Origin: CAJJDF01 sp964021785
Lineage (GTDB): Bacteria > Bacteroidota > Bacteroidia > Flavobacteriales_D > CAJJDF01
Direction of reading: 5' to 3'
DNA: 64,000 nucleotides
Assembly: GCA_964021785.1 (NCBI GenBank)
Contig: CAXIAX010000003.1
Location: 7,862-71,861 of the forward strand
Numbering within the stretch: the first letter of the stretch is position 1; each line of letters begins with the position of its first letter. The notes below the pieces were generated by a model. That model saw only the letters and a list, made by a program, of their open reading frames with translations, was not told the DNA's origin and made no database searches. Both the position numbers and the translations under genes were made by a program. This document shows, in pieces, positions 16,530-25,743 of the stretch.

Positions 16530-17606
16530 TTATTTTATTGCGAAGCTTAATGAGAAAACATTGGAATAAAGTGCCAAAGTTTGGTTTCCTATATTTGAAA
16601 GAGCATAATCAATATTAAATTTTTTGAATTTAATTCCTACTCCTACATTTGGAGAAATAGATAAAGATTCTGAACCATCATATTGCCTTACCCATTGCAT
16701 GTTGTTTAATCCTGCTCTTAAATAAACTATACTTTTATATCCTAAATCTATTCCTAATCTTGGTGCAACACTAAATGCATTACTTCTAATTAATGAATTT
16801 CTTTTTCCATCCAAAGTAGCATCAAAATTCAATTCTGAATTTAATCCAAATTTATCACTTAGCTTAAAATATCTAGACCCTCCTACAATTATTCTTGGCA
16901 AAGTAAGCTCTGTAGAATTTTCAGGAATTTCATTTCCTGTTCTATTAAAAACCTCTCTCGTTTCATCATCTATAGAGTAACTCCAAGCATTTACTGTGGT
17001 AGTTACATCTCTTATAACACCAGAAAATCGCCATTCCTTATATTCATAATTTATAGATGCATCTATTCCAAAACCCCAAGAGTTTGCAAAATTTCCTATT
17101 CTTCTGTGAATGATTTTGAAATTGGCTCCAACATCAAATCCCTTTGGTAATTTTCTCGCATAAGAAACCAATAAAGCATAATCTGCAGCTGAAAACCTTG
17201 TAATTCTATCGTAGTCTATGTTACCGTCTTTATCTATTAATTGAGTTGTATTAGGAATATCATCTGTACCAAATCTTATTAATGAAATAGCTCCTACACT
17301 TTTCTCGTCCAGTCTTTTACTTACTCCAATATAATCGTATTTTGCTATTCCGGCAAAATATTCAGAATGCATAAGTCCTACCTGTATGTCTTTTTCTATT
17401 TTAAGTAATCCTGCTGGGTTATAATATCCTGCTGTAACATCATCTACACTTGATATTACCGAGTTTCCCATTCCAAAATTCTTTGCTCCTACACCTATCG
17501 CCAAAAACTCATTGCTATATTTGGGTGCGTTTGTTTGTGCATAATTAATCCCTACAAAAAGTAAAGTAATTGCTACTATTAAAAATTGATTGAATATTCC
17601 TTTCAT
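16530..17606 (-). CDS. PorV/PorQ family outer-membrane protein (type IX secretion related)
   Basis: This 358-residue protein has a signal peptide (to about residue 23, GINYAQ) and the family hallmark near its N-terminus: FLAIGVGAKNFGMGNSVIS followed by DDVTAGYYNPAGLL. The rest alternates amphipathic beta strands and ends in a phenylalanine-containing strand (VFSLSFAIK), fitting a FadL-like outer-membrane barrel. PorV and PorQ proteins shuttle or help anchor T9SS cargo at the surface; the exact subtype is not settled from sequence alone. It lies upstream of the M43 protease and PorP/SprF genes on the same strand but with a 204-base gap and a candidate terminator, so it is probably separately expressed. 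Confidence 0.85.
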   Translation of the reverse strand: MKGIFNQFLIVAITLLFVGINYAQTNAPKYSNEFLAIGVGAKNFGMGNSVISSVDDVTAGYYNPAGLLKIEKDIQVGLMHSEYFAGIAKYDYIGVSKRLDEKSVGAISLIRFGTDDIPNTTQLIDKDGNIDYDRITRFSAADYALLVSYARKLPKGFDVGANFKIIHRRIGNFANSWGFGIDASINYEYKEWRFSGVIRDVTTTVNAWSYSIDDETREVFNRTGNEIPENSTELTLPRIIVGGSRYFKLSDKFGLNSELNFDATLDGKRNSLIRSNAFSVAPRLGIDLGYKSIVYLRAGLNNMQWVRQYDGSESLSISPNVGVGIKFKKFNIDYALSNIGNQTLALYSNVFSLSFAIK

Positions 17607-17644
17607 AATCGATTAACGGTTATTGTTTTTAAATAGTATTTATT

Positions 17645-18685
17645 TTAATTAAAACTATTCATATTTAAATCAGAAAAATGCTTTTTGAACTTAACAAACC
17701 TAGAAAAAACTACACTTTTATTATAAATCCCCTTGGTATTTGATGTTATTCCTTTGGTAGCTTGTAGCAATTGTTTTCTTTTCTTTTTCATTTCGGAGAA
17801 TTGTCCTACAAAATGAAATTGAGCTTTTATTACTTGTCCTCCTGCTCTAAATTCTCCATTTGCTATAAAAGCAAAAGCGGCTACATAATCCAAACAAATT
17901 CTCCACACCATTTTAAAAAACAAATAGTTTCCTCTATAGTTTTTATACAAAGTGAATAAACTGTTTCTAAAATTCAGATATACTTTTCTTGGACTCATAT
18001 AGTTTAATGTCCCTCCACCCAAATGATAAACTACAGAGGCAGGATTTACCATTATTTTTTGTCCATGAAGTTTCATTCTCCAGCACAAATCTATTTCTTC
18101 CATGTGGGCAAAGTAATCTTCGTCAAAACCTCCCATTTCGTGAAAAGAATTACTCCTCACAAACATGCAAGCTCCTGTTGCCCAAAAAATTTCTTCTATT
18201 GAATTGTATTGTCCTTTATCTTCTTCTATATCATCAAACACTCTTCCTCTACAAAAAGGGTATCCGTTTTTATCTAAATAACCTCCAGATGCTCCCGCAT
18301 GCTCAAAAAAAGATTTCTTTTTATAGGCTAACACCTTTGGCTGACAAGCCGAAATAGCTTTATCATTTTCCATTAAATTTAATATTGGTGCAATCCAATT
18401 GGGGGTTACCTCAACATCCGAATTTAGTAAAACATAATAGTCAAACCTTCCTTCTATTTGTTTCAAGCCATCATTATAGCCCTTTGCAAATCCTCCGTTT
18501 TCGGTATTGTGTATTATCTCTATATCTGGATAGTTTTTTTTAAGAAAATCAACAGAATCATCTGATGAGTGGTTATCAATAACCACCACCTTATGTTCTC
18601 CAGAATTTGAAACAACCGAAGGTAAATAAGTCTCCAGGTGTTGTTTCCCGTTCCAGTTCAATATGATTATTCCCAACTTATCCAT
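17645..18685 (-). CDS. Family 2 glycosyltransferase
   Basis: This 346-residue protein begins MDKLGIIILNWNG and has the GT-A features: DNHSSDDS near residue 37, the nucleotide-sugar loop LLNSDVEVTPNW near residue 88 and the acceptor-side ATGACMFVR and EEIDLCWRM. It resembles rhamnosyltransferase-like GT2 enzymes of polysaccharide assembly. A C-terminal hydrophobic helix (about residues 255-275) suggests membrane attachment. The gene stands alone, with a -7 box only 4 bases before its ATG. Confidence 0.88.
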   Translation of the reverse strand: MDKLGIIILNWNGKQHLETYLPSVVSNSGEHKVVVIDNHSSDDSVDFLKKNYPDIEIIHNTENGGFAKGYNDGLKQIEGRFDYYVLLNSDVEVTPNWIAPILNLMENDKAISACQPKVLAYKKKSFFEHAGASGGYLDKNGYPFCRGRVFDDIEEDKGQYNSIEEIFWATGACMFVRSNSFHEMGGFDEDYFAHMEEIDLCWRMKLHGQKIMVNPASVVYHLGGGTLNYMSPRKVYLNFRNSLFTLYKNYRGNYLFFKMVWRICLDYVAAFAFIANGEFRAGGQVIKAQFHFVGQFSEMKKKRKQLLQATKGITSNTKGIYNKSVVFSRFVKFKKHFSDLNMNSFN

Positions 18686-18689
18686 TTCT

Positions 18690-18720
18690 CAAATATAGAG
18701 AGTTATTGAAGATTCACCAA
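18690..18720 (-). promoter_or_regulatory. Promoter of the GT2 gene with almost no leader
   Basis: On the minus strand TTG (18718-18720) is followed after 20 bases by TATATTTG (18690-18697), the Bacteroidota promoter pattern. The element ends 4 bases before the ATG, so transcription would begin at or next to the start codon. Confidence 0.55.
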
Positions 18721-18729
18721 TTAATAATT

Positions 18730-19848
18730 CTATTTAACCTCTCTCACCTGACGGAAAGATAATCCTAATGCTTTTCCAAAATACCTCACAGTTTTCAATT
18801 CTTTAGAATTAACCAAGCACAAAGAAACTCCAGATTTTCCTGCACGTGCAGTTCTTCCACTTCTGTGTGTGTAATATTCTTCTTTATCTGGCATTTGGTA
18901 ATGAACCACATAAGATAAATCTGCTACATCTATTCCTCTAGCTGCAATATCAGTGGCTATCAATGTTCTAATCGATTCATTTTTGAAAGCACGCATTACT
19001 TTGTCTCTTTCTTTTTGCAATAAATCTCCATGAATGGCTCCAGAAGAAATGTTCTTTGCTTCTAATTGTTGAGCTAATAAAATGGTTGCTTTCTTTGTTT
19101 TACAAAAGATAAGCCCTCTATTTTTATGTTCCGATTTCAAGAATTGAATCAATGCATTAAATTTATCTGCATCATCACAAACCAAATATAAGTGCTCTAT
19201 GTTTTTGTTTACAACATCCTTACTCACATTTATTTTTTTCGCATTAGGCGACATGTGCGTATTCACTATTTGCTTTATTCCTTCTGGCAAAGTTGCTGAG
19301 AACAGCCATTTGTTTTGTACCGAAGTCATAAACCCAAGAATCTCATCCAATTCTTTTTTGAATCCCATACTCAACATTTCATCTGCTTCATCCATCACTA
19401 CTGTGTGAACTTTACGTAAATCAATGTCTTTTCTTCTTACCAAATCTATCAATCTCCCTGGAGTAGCTACAACAATGTGTGTTGGTCTTTTCAGGTTTTT
19501 TATTTGAATATCGATATGTTGACCTCCAAATATCGCTTCTACAAATATCTTTTCACTGTACTTAGTAAATTTGAATAATTGCTTAGCTATTTGCTGTCCC
19601 AACTCTCTTGTAGGTGCTAATATTACTCCTTGAATATAATCTTTTGTAGGATCTACTTTTTGCAACAAAGGCAAACCAAAAGCGGCTGTTTTTCCTGTCC
19701 CTGTTTGTGCTTGACCTACTAAATCTGTATCGTAGTCTAAAAGCATAGGAATTACCTGCTCCTGAATTTCAGTAGGATTTATAATTTTAAGTTCCGTAAG
19801 CCCTTTAATGAAGCTTTTGTTTACTCCTAATTCTTTGAATGTTTTCAT
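18730..19848 (-). CDS. DEAD-box ATP-dependent RNA helicase
   Basis: This 372-residue protein has all core motifs: Q motif (INPTEIQEQ, about 23-31), motif I AQTGTGKT (47-54), PTRELG, motif II DEAD (153-156), motif III SAT, motif V ATDIAARGID and motif VI HRSGRTAR. It contains only the two RecA-like domains with almost no C-terminal extension, so it is shorter than the CsdA and RhlE proteins of about 400-600 residues. It unwinds RNA duplexes in ribosome assembly or mRNA turnover. A TACTTTTG element lies 18 bases upstream of the start. Confidence 0.93.
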   Translation of the reverse strand: MKTFKELGVNKSFIKGLTELKIINPTEIQEQVIPMLLDYDTDLVGQAQTGTGKTAAFGLPLLQKVDPTKDYIQGVILAPTRELGQQIAKQLFKFTKYSEKIFVEAIFGGQHIDIQIKNLKRPTHIVVATPGRLIDLVRRKDIDLRKVHTVVMDEADEMLSMGFKKELDEILGFMTSVQNKWLFSATLPEGIKQIVNTHMSPNAKKINVSKDVVNKNIEHLYLVCDDADKFNALIQFLKSEHKNRGLIFCKTKKATILLAQQLEAKNISSGAIHGDLLQKERDKVMRAFKNESIRTLIATDIAARGIDVADLSYVVHYQMPDKEEYYTHRSGRTARAGKSGVSLCLVNSKELKTVRYFGKALGLSFRQVREVK

Positions 19849-19866
19849 AATGCATTTTTATCTTCA

Positions 19867-19874
19867 CAAAAGTA
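19867..19874 (-). promoter_or_regulatory. -7 promoter element of the DEAD-box helicase gene
   Basis: TACTTTTG on the minus strand lies 18 bases before the start codon and matches TAnnTTTG. No well-spaced TTTG box was found. Confidence 0.45.
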
Positions 19875-19957
19875 ATGCAATAGTTAGGAGTATCAGCTAT
19901 TATTAAGGCAAAATTCACATATTACTTGAACTCTACCAATTTCTTCTGTTCAGCCAA

Positions 19958-20575
19958 TCATTTTTTATCCAAAAAAGTAATTTCCACTCCCTCCATCTCT
20001 TCAAAATAAGTAGAAATAGAAGGTGATTTCTTTAGAGATATTCTAAAACTAATTTCACAGCTTGTTTCAAAAACTTGCGAAATTACATCTAGCTTTTGTT
20101 GTTTTACAAAATTCATGACTTCACTCATTTCAGGATATTCGAAGTTAATTTTGTAATAGTTCATTATTTCTTGCTCCACTATTTTACCTGCATCAATTGC
20201 TTCTTTGGCTGCAATCTTATAGGCCGAAATTAATCCGCCAACTCCCAATTTTGTCCCACCAAAATAACGAACCACAATAATTAAAACATTAGTAATTTCT
20301 GCAGATAATAATTGCCCATAGATAGGTTTCCCTGCCGAGTTTGAAGGTTCTCCATCATCATTTGCTCGGTAGCGTTCTTCTGCTCCCACTCCTAGTCTAT
20401 ATCCATAACAATGATGTCTGGCTGCATTGTGTACTTTTCTTATCTCTTCAAGCTTTTCTTTTACATCCTCTTCGGAATACACAGGAAAAGCATATCCAAA
20501 AAACTTACTCCCCTTCTCTTTATACAAGCTTTCGCTTGGTGCATTAAGAGTATGATATTTAGAGATTGTTGACAT
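19958..20575 (-). CDS. YigZ/IMPACT family protein
   Basis: The product has 205 residues from the start chosen at 20575, which overlaps the preceding stop by one base (TAATG). An earlier in-frame ATG would add 20 residues running back into the DMT transporter gene and is unlikely. The IMPACT motif is clear: VHNAARHHCYGYRLG, then ANDDGEPSNSAGKPI and VVRYFGGTKLGVGGL. A ferredoxin-like C-terminal domain (DUF1949 type) completes the protein. Family members bind ribosomes or nucleic acid and may affect translation; the precise function is unknown. It is third in a ribD-transporter-yigZ operon. Confidence 0.88.
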   Translation of the reverse strand: MSTISKYHTLNAPSESLYKEKGSKFFGYAFPVYSEEDVKEKLEEIRKVHNAARHHCYGYRLGVGAEERYRANDDGEPSNSAGKPIYGQLLSAEITNVLIIVVRYFGGTKLGVGGLISAYKIAAKEAIDAGKIVEQEIMNYYKINFEYPEMSEVMNFVKQQKLDVISQVFETSCEISFRISLKKSPSISTYFEEMEGVEITFLDKK

Positions 20576-21432
20576 TACCAAATAGAGATTTGAAGAAAAA
20601 ATATGGCTATAAACGCTACAGCTATACCAATCCAATTTATTACCGTGAGCTTATCCTTGTAAATTACGTACCCAATAAAAATAGACAAAACTAAACTCCC
20701 AATATGCAATACAGGTAAAATGGAAGTACTATCTACTGAGCTATTCAAACATTTTACAAAAAAATAAACTCCCAAGGTATTGGGAATAGATAATACCAAT
20801 CCTGCTACCAAACTCCTAAAAGTTATTTTTTTTAATTGCGAAATCAGAATTATTATTCCAAAAAGAAACGAAAACAAAAAGGAGGTAATAACAAACAAAC
20901 CAATTTCACTAGAATCTTTAAAGTAATCTTTTTGGGTTACATTAATTATTGTTTCTGCTATTCCCGTGAATACAAAAACAGCCAATGGAAGCCAAATTAG
21001 TTTAGAGTTGTTATCCTTCGATTTTTTATTTCTCGTGATAAAAAATATCGCCAAAAAAGTAAGAAATATCCCAATCGTCTTAGATACTGAAACTAGTTCA
21101 TTGTACCACAAAACCGTTATAAGAATAGGGATTCCTATACTCATTTTATTGGCAAATGTAGCAAACGAAACTCCTCTAAGTTGAGCCGTTCTGGCAATGA
21201 TATAAAAATTGAAGAGAAACAAAAATCCAATAAGTATACTTTGCCACAGGTACGGACTTTTTGGTATATCTATTAATTGACTTGGGGTAACAAAAAGAAA
21301 CAAACCAATAATTATTGCCCCTAAATAATTGAAAATAATAGCATGTAACGTATTCACTTTATGCTTATCGAATTCTTTGAATAAGACCACAGAAAATACG
21401 GGTAGAGCTATTGCCAAAATAATATCTATCAT
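20575..21432 (-). CDS. DMT superfamily (EamA-like) transporter
   Basis: This 285-residue membrane protein has about ten hydrophobic helices arranged as two related halves, as in the EamA/DMT family, and a C-terminal span ending GIAVAFIAIFFLQISIW. It presumably exports or imports a small metabolite, but the substrate cannot be read from sequence. It overlaps ribD upstream (ATGA, four bases) and yigZ downstream (TAATG, one base), showing translational coupling with both. A link to riboflavin metabolism is suggested only by this position. Confidence 0.85.
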   Translation of the reverse strand: MIDIILAIALPVFSVVLFKEFDKHKVNTLHAIIFNYLGAIIIGLFLFVTPSQLIDIPKSPYLWQSILIGFLFLFNFYIIARTAQLRGVSFATFANKMSIGIPILITVLWYNELVSVSKTIGIFLTFLAIFFITRNKKSKDNNSKLIWLPLAVFVFTGIAETIINVTQKDYFKDSSEIGLFVITSFLFSFLFGIIILISQLKKITFRSLVAGLVLSIPNTLGVYFFVKCLNSSVDSTSILPVLHIGSLVLSIFIGYVIYKDKLTVINWIGIAVAFIAIFFLQISIW

Positions 21433-22490
21433 GACACTACTTTGTTTTTATAAATAGACAAATAATCATTTCCTACCCATTTGGTATCTATTGGGTTTAG
21501 ATTTAATTGAGGAGCTTTTACTCCACTTTCAAATTTTTTTTCATTTTCGAATACAAAAGCTTCATCCCAATAACCACTAGCAATAAAACTACTAAGGGTA
21601 AATTCTCCTCCTTCCACAATCAAAGATTGAATATTTTCTTGGTATAATTTATTGAGTAAATTTTTAATGAACTCGTTATCAAAATCTATTTTTATCCCTT
21701 TACAATCTCCTTCCTCAAAATCTGAAATAGAATTTATAATCAATGTGTTAGATTCATAATTAAATATAGAAAAATCATTCTTTGTTTTCCACAATTCCAA
21801 TTGCCTATCCAATACAATTCTTACCGGATTATTACCCGGGTAATTACGAGTAGTAAGACTTGGGTTATCGGCCAATACGGTATTCTTCCCTACTAAAATT
21901 GCCATTTCCTCACTGCGGATCTTATGCACCAATTCCTTGGTAAGTTCTCCTGTAATCCATCTTTCTTGTGAATGAAATTCTTTGTCTGGAGCTATAAAAC
22001 GATCACTTGTTTGTGCCCACTTAAGGATTACAAAAGGCCTTTGTTCTTCATGAAAAGTAAAAAACCGTTTATTCAATTCTCTACATTCCTCTTCTAATAC
22101 TCCAATCGTTACATCTACCCCTTTATTTTTTAGCATTTCTATGCCTTTTCCTGCTACCAAAGAGAAAGTATCTACACACCCAATTATTACTTTAGGAATT
22201 TTGTTTTCTATTATTAAATTGGCGCAAGGTGGGGTTTTACCCGTGTGAGAACAAGGCTCTAGACTAACGTACAAAGTAGATTGAGAAATATAAGGCTTGT
22301 TTTTATCTTTTACAGAGTTGATACAGTTTACTTCTCCATGACTTCCGCCATACGGACTTGTAAATCCTTCGCCTATGATTGTATCCTTGTATACCAATAC
22401 AGCTCCTACTGCCGGATTAGGCATTGCTGATGGCAATCCTTGAGCTGCCAACTCTAGGCATCTACTCATGTATGATTCGTGTGTTTTCAA
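21429..22490 (-). CDS. ribD: Bifunctional riboflavin biosynthesis protein RibD (deaminase/reductase)
   Basis: This 353-residue enzyme combines an N-terminal deaminase (zinc ligands H51 in HGEV, C80 and C89 in EPCSHTGKTPPC, with E53 as proton donor) and a C-terminal reductase (from about residue 155, FVILKWAQTSDRFIAPD). It performs the second and third steps of riboflavin synthesis from GTP, deamination and NADPH-dependent reduction of the pyrimidine intermediate. HGE replaces the commoner HAE, a conservative change beside the catalytic residues. Other rib genes are absent from the window. The gene is first in an operon with a DMT transporter and yigZ. Confidence 0.93.
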   Translation of the reverse strand: MKTHESYMSRCLELAAQGLPSAMPNPAVGAVLVYKDTIIGEGFTSPYGGSHGEVNCINSVKDKNKPYISQSTLYVSLEPCSHTGKTPPCANLIIENKIPKVIIGCVDTFSLVAGKGIEMLKNKGVDVTIGVLEEECRELNKRFFTFHEEQRPFVILKWAQTSDRFIAPDKEFHSQERWITGELTKELVHKIRSEEMAILVGKNTVLADNPSLTTRNYPGNNPVRIVLDRQLELWKTKNDFSIFNYESNTLIINSISDFEEGDCKGIKIDFDNEFIKNLLNKLYQENIQSLIVEGGEFTLSSFIASGYWDEAFVFENEKKFESGVKAPQLNLNPIDTKWVGNDYLSIYKNKVVS

Positions 22491-22691
22491 GAATCAAAAT
22501 TAACTTAAAAATGCCTATAAAACAAAAACAGACCTTACTCCTTGAAGTAAACTCTGCCTTTGTCGTAAAAAAGAAAAAAGAGATAGTGTATCACTATTCT
22601 ACTCTTATTACGACCTCATATCTTAAATGGTTGGGTCTGTTTAAAAAAAATTCAAAAATAATAGTTAAAACACTTAAATACAAGCATAAAA

Positions 22692-22721
22692 AAAAGCGAT
22701 ATTATTTAAAATATCGCTTTT
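22692..22721 (-). terminator. Terminator after the Lys/Glu/Ala-rich protein gene
   Basis: A 12-base inverted repeat, AAAAGCGATATT and AATATCGCTTTT, lies 20 bases past the stop at 22741 and is followed on the minus strand by a T-rich stretch (TTTTTTATGCTTG). The rest of 22491-22740 shows no gene-like frame. Confidence 0.75.
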
Positions 22722-22740
22722 GATTAAATAAACAACTCTG

Positions 22741-23424
22741 TTATTTATTAATTTTCTCTTTCAATTTAGCTATTCTCTCTTCCACTTTTGCAATTTTTGC
22801 TTCTTTAGCAGCAATTACTTCTTCCGTCATAGAACCGTCTAATTTTGCAGCAGCTATTTTTGCTTTTGCAGCAGCTATTTTTTCATCAGCATTAGCAATT
22901 TTAGTTGCAGCAACATCTTTCTTTTCAGCAAGTTTAGCAACTCTTTCTTCTTTCATTGAAGCAATTTCTGCTTTTTTAGCAGATAATTTTTCTTTGTCTC
23001 CTTTAATCTCTTCCATTTTAGAAGCTCTTGCTTCTGCCAATTCCGCTTTTTTAGCTTCTCTCTCAGCAGCCATATCTGCTTTTTTAGCTTCTTTCATTTT
23101 AGCAACTTCTGCTTTGTAACTTGCAGTATCGTCACCAAATTGTTCTTTAAGCTCTTCTTTCTTAGCTTTCATCTCCTCCTTCATCTCTCCTTTCTTCTCC
23201 TTCATGTCAGCCTTAGCTCCATCTCTAAGCTCTTTCATTTCAGCTTTCTTGTCAGCATGCTTTTCTTTTAAGCCATCTTTCAATTGCTTCTTCTCTGCTT
23301 TAATTTCTTTAAGCTCAGATTTTCCTTTCCCTTCTGCTTTAGCTTTTACAGACTCTATGTTTTGTGAAACTCCTGATAAGCTTAAAGCTAAACCAGCAGA
23401 TACCAATAATATATTTTTTTTCAT
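22741..23424 (-). CDS. Exported Lys/Glu/Ala-rich coiled-coil protein of unknown function
   Basis: This 227-residue protein begins with a signal peptide (MKKNILLVSAGLALSLSGVSQ). The mature part is almost wholly helical and made of Lys, Glu, Ala and Met, with phrases such as MKEEMKAKKEELKEQ and KIAAAKAKIAAAK; it contains no Cys, Trp or Pro. I count about 57 Lys/Arg against 46 Asp/Glu, a net positive charge near +11. No family is recognised and low-complexity matches to apolipoprotein-like or histone-like proteins would mean little. It lies 22 bases downstream of a gene for a strongly acidic lipoprotein, so the two are likely co-transcribed and may interact electrostatically. Confidence 0.75.
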   Translation of the reverse strand: MKKNILLVSAGLALSLSGVSQNIESVKAKAEGKGKSELKEIKAEKKQLKDGLKEKHADKKAEMKELRDGAKADMKEKKGEMKEEMKAKKEELKEQFGDDTASYKAEVAKMKEAKKADMAAEREAKKAELAEARASKMEEIKGDKEKLSAKKAEIASMKEERVAKLAEKKDVAATKIANADEKIAAAKAKIAAAKLDGSMTEEVIAAKEAKIAKVEERIAKLKEKINK

Positions 23425-23446
23425 TGTATGATTTTTAAGTTGTTAA

Positions 23447-23653
23447 TTATATGTCCAAATCTTCTAATTCTGACTCAAGTCCTTCAACTTCTTCATCAAT
23501 AGCATTGATTTCTTCTTCCATAGAATCTAATTCATCTTGTGCAGTGTTAATTTCTGTAACTACTGATTCCAATTCTTCTGGTGAAGTTGTTTCACCACAA
23601 GAAAATAATAAAAGTGAAGCTGCTGCTGCACCTAATAAAATTGTCTTTTTCAT
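23447..23653 (-). CDS. Small acidic coiled-coil lipoprotein
   Basis: This 68-residue protein has a lipoprotein signal peptide with lipobox LLLFSC (C19). The remaining 48 residues hold about 20 Asp/Glu and no Lys or Arg (for example SMEEEINAIDEEVEGLESEL) with leucine or isoleucine spacing that suits a short coiled coil. It would be anchored in the outer or inner membrane facing the periplasm. It is first in a two-gene unit with the basic Lys-rich exported protein. Short Lpp-like lipoproteins are comparable in size, but no Lpp-type C-terminal lysine is present. The function is unknown. Confidence 0.75.
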   Translation of the reverse strand: MKKTILLGAAAASLLLFSCGETTSPEELESVVTEINTAQDELDSMEEEINAIDEEVEGLESELEDLDI

Positions 23654-23746
23654 TTGTTTTTAATTTTGGGTTAAATAATATTAGCTAAAAATAATAATAA
23701 TACTTCAATTTACTTTAAACTCCACGCATATATATTATAACTTACT

Positions 23747-23754
23747 TATCTTTG
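23747..23754 (+). promoter_or_regulatory. -7 promoter element of clpX
   Basis: TATCTTTG matches TAnnTTTG and ends 19 bases before the clpX ATG. No clear TTTG box at 19-20 bases upstream. Confidence 0.45.
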
Positions 23755-23773
23755 TTGATAAACAAAATTCAAA

Positions 23774-25006
23774 ATGTCTAAAAAAAATAACTCAAGCTGT
23801 TCATTCTGTGGAAGAAAAAGAGAAGATGTCTCTATGCTAATCGCAGGAATAGAAGGTCATATTTGTGAAAACTGTATCGAACAAGCGAACGATATTGTAA
23901 CACAAGATCTAAAAACAACTAAAAGCATTGATTTACAGGAAGAAATTAAGTTTCTTAAACCTGCTGAAATAAAAAACAAATTAGACGAATATATTATTGG
24001 TCAAGAAGATGCTAAAAAAATCCTTTCGGTAGCAGTATATAATCATTACAAACGATTATTAAACCCTGGAAGTGATGCAGACGATATAGAATTAGAAAAA
24101 TCTAATATCTTATTGGTGGGAAGAACTGGTACTGGTAAAACATTATTGGCAAAAACAATTGCTAAAATGCTTAATGTTCCATTTACCATTGCTGATGCAA
24201 CTGTATTTACACAAGCAGGATATGTAGGAGAAGATGTAGAAAGTTTACTTACTCGTTTATTACAAGCTGCAGATTATGATGTAGAAGCTGCACAAAAAGG
24301 TATTGTATTTTTAGATGAGATTGACAAAATTGGAAGAAAAGGAGACAGTCCTTCTATTACAAGAGATGTTACATCTGAAGGAACTCAACAAGCATTACTT
24401 AAGCTTCTTGAAGGAACGGATGTACGTGTTCCGCCACAAGGAGGAAGAAAACACCCAGACCAAAAAATGGTAGAAATAGATACAAGAAACATTTTGTTTA
24501 TCTCTGGTGGTGCTTTTGATGGAATTGAAAGAATGATTGAAAGAAGAATTAAAACTCAACCTCTAGGTTTTGGAGCAGATTCTACAGACCTTGATGAAGA
24601 AAACTTATTGGAATACATTAGCCCACAAGATGTAAAATCTTTTGGATTGATACCCGAGTTGATTGGTCGTTTCCCTATTCTTACTCACTTAAATCCTTTG
24701 GATAAAGATGCATTAAAAAGAATTCTTACCGAACCAAAAAATGCACTAATTAAGCAATACACTAAATTATTTGAGTTGGATAATGTGCAATTGACTTTTG
24801 ATAAAAAAGCACTTGACTTTATTGCTGAAAAAGCAATAGATTATAAATTGGGAGCTCGTGGATTACGTTCTATTTGTGAAGCAATTCTTACAGATGCAAT
24901 GTTTGAAATCCCTTCTTCTACCGACATCAAAAAACTGAAAATTACTGAAGCTTACGCAAAAAGTAAATTTGATAAATCTAAATTAAGCAAACTAAAAGTG
25001 GCTTAA
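23774..25006 (+). CDS. clpX: ATP-dependent Clp protease ATP-binding subunit ClpX
   Basis: This 410-residue AAA+ unfoldase has the N-terminal zinc-binding domain with C9, C12, C31 and C34, Walker A GRTGTGKT at 116-123, Walker B FLDEIDKIG around 179-187 and the pore and sensor regions (GYVGEDVE, GARGLRS near 355). It unfolds tagged substrates and passes them to ClpP. No clpP gene is adjacent, although clpP-clpX pairs are common in bacteria. It is followed after 19 bases by radC and has its own -7 element upstream. Confidence 0.97.
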   Translation: MSKKNNSSCSFCGRKREDVSMLIAGIEGHICENCIEQANDIVTQDLKTTKSIDLQEEIKFLKPAEIKNKLDEYIIGQEDAKKILSVAVYNHYKRLLNPGSDADDIELEKSNILLVGRTGTGKTLLAKTIAKMLNVPFTIADATVFTQAGYVGEDVESLLTRLLQAADYDVEAAQKGIVFLDEIDKIGRKGDSPSITRDVTSEGTQQALLKLLEGTDVRVPPQGGRKHPDQKMVEIDTRNILFISGGAFDGIERMIERRIKTQPLGFGADSTDLDEENLLEYISPQDVKSFGLIPELIGRFPILTHLNPLDKDALKRILTEPKNALIKQYTKLFELDNVQLTFDKKALDFIAEKAIDYKLGARGLRSICEAILTDAMFEIPSSTDIKKLKITEAYAKSKFDKSKLSKLKVA

Positions 25007-25025
25007 GAACAAATACGAAGGCAAA

Positions 25026-25712
25026 ATGGACAAACTCTCTATAAAAAACTGGTCGGAAGATGATCAACCCAGAGAGAAGTTGATGAAACTTGGCAGGCAA
25101 GTCCTGTCTGATGCCGAACTTATTGCCATCCTAATTGGAAGTGGAAACAGAGAAGAGAGTGCTATTGAATTATGCAAACGCATTCTTCATCAATCGGATA
25201 ATAACATCAATCAATTGGCCAAATTATCGGTAAATGATTTGATGAAATTTAAAGGAATAGGTGAAGCAAAAGCAATCTCTATCATTGCCGCTCTAGAGCT
25301 TGGAAGAAGACGAAAAAGCGAAGATGTTATTATCAAAACTGCCATTACCTCTAGCAAACATCTATACGAATATATTAAACCAATTTTGGAGGATTTACCT
25401 CACGAAGAATTTTGGATTATATTATTGAATAGAGCCAACAAAATTATTGACAAGCAACTTATAGGGCGAGGAGGAATTTCCGAAACCACAGCAGACATCA
25501 AGTTAATCTTTAAAAAATCAATAGAGAGCCTTGCTTCTGCAATTATTCTGGCTCACAACCACCCTTCTGGCAATCTTAAACCAAGCCAGAGTGACATAAA
25601 TTTAACCAATAAAATAGTAGAAGCAGCCAAATTATTTGACCTAAAAGTACTGGATCATTTGATTATTGGAGACGGAAACTATTACAGCTTTGCTGACGAA
25701 GGAATATTATAA
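25026..25712 (+). CDS. radC: RadC family JAMM-domain protein
   Basis: This 228-residue protein has an N-terminal UPF0758 helical region with a helix-hairpin-helix (GIGEAKA at about 78-84) and a C-terminal JAMM/MPN domain with H177, H179 and D190 in LAHNHPSGNLKPSQSD. The metal ligands are intact, so a deubiquitinase-like metalloprotease fold is certain although its substrate is unknown; the historical DNA-repair role of RadC has not held up. It lies 19 bases after clpX on the same strand. Confidence 0.93.
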   Translation: MDKLSIKNWSEDDQPREKLMKLGRQVLSDAELIAILIGSGNREESAIELCKRILHQSDNNINQLAKLSVNDLMKFKGIGEAKAISIIAALELGRRRKSEDVIIKTAITSSKHLYEYIKPILEDLPHEEFWIILLNRANKIIDKQLIGRGGISETTADIKLIFKKSIESLASAIILAHNHPSGNLKPSQSDINLTNKIVEAAKLFDLKVLDHLIIGDGNYYSFADEGIL

Positions 25713-25743
25713 CTCTTTATCCTAATATTAAAGAAGTAAGAAT

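Noticed and set aside
22424..22723. Open frame of about 99 codons on the plus strand spanning the ribD start and the following spacer
   Set aside because: It is antisense to ribD at one end, ends inside a terminator hairpin and is Lys/Tyr-rich by AT composition, with no promoter or family resemblance.
23774..25006. Missing clpP read as a deletion
   Set aside because: clpX is complete with its own -7 element, and separate clpP loci are common, so absence in the window is not evidence of loss.
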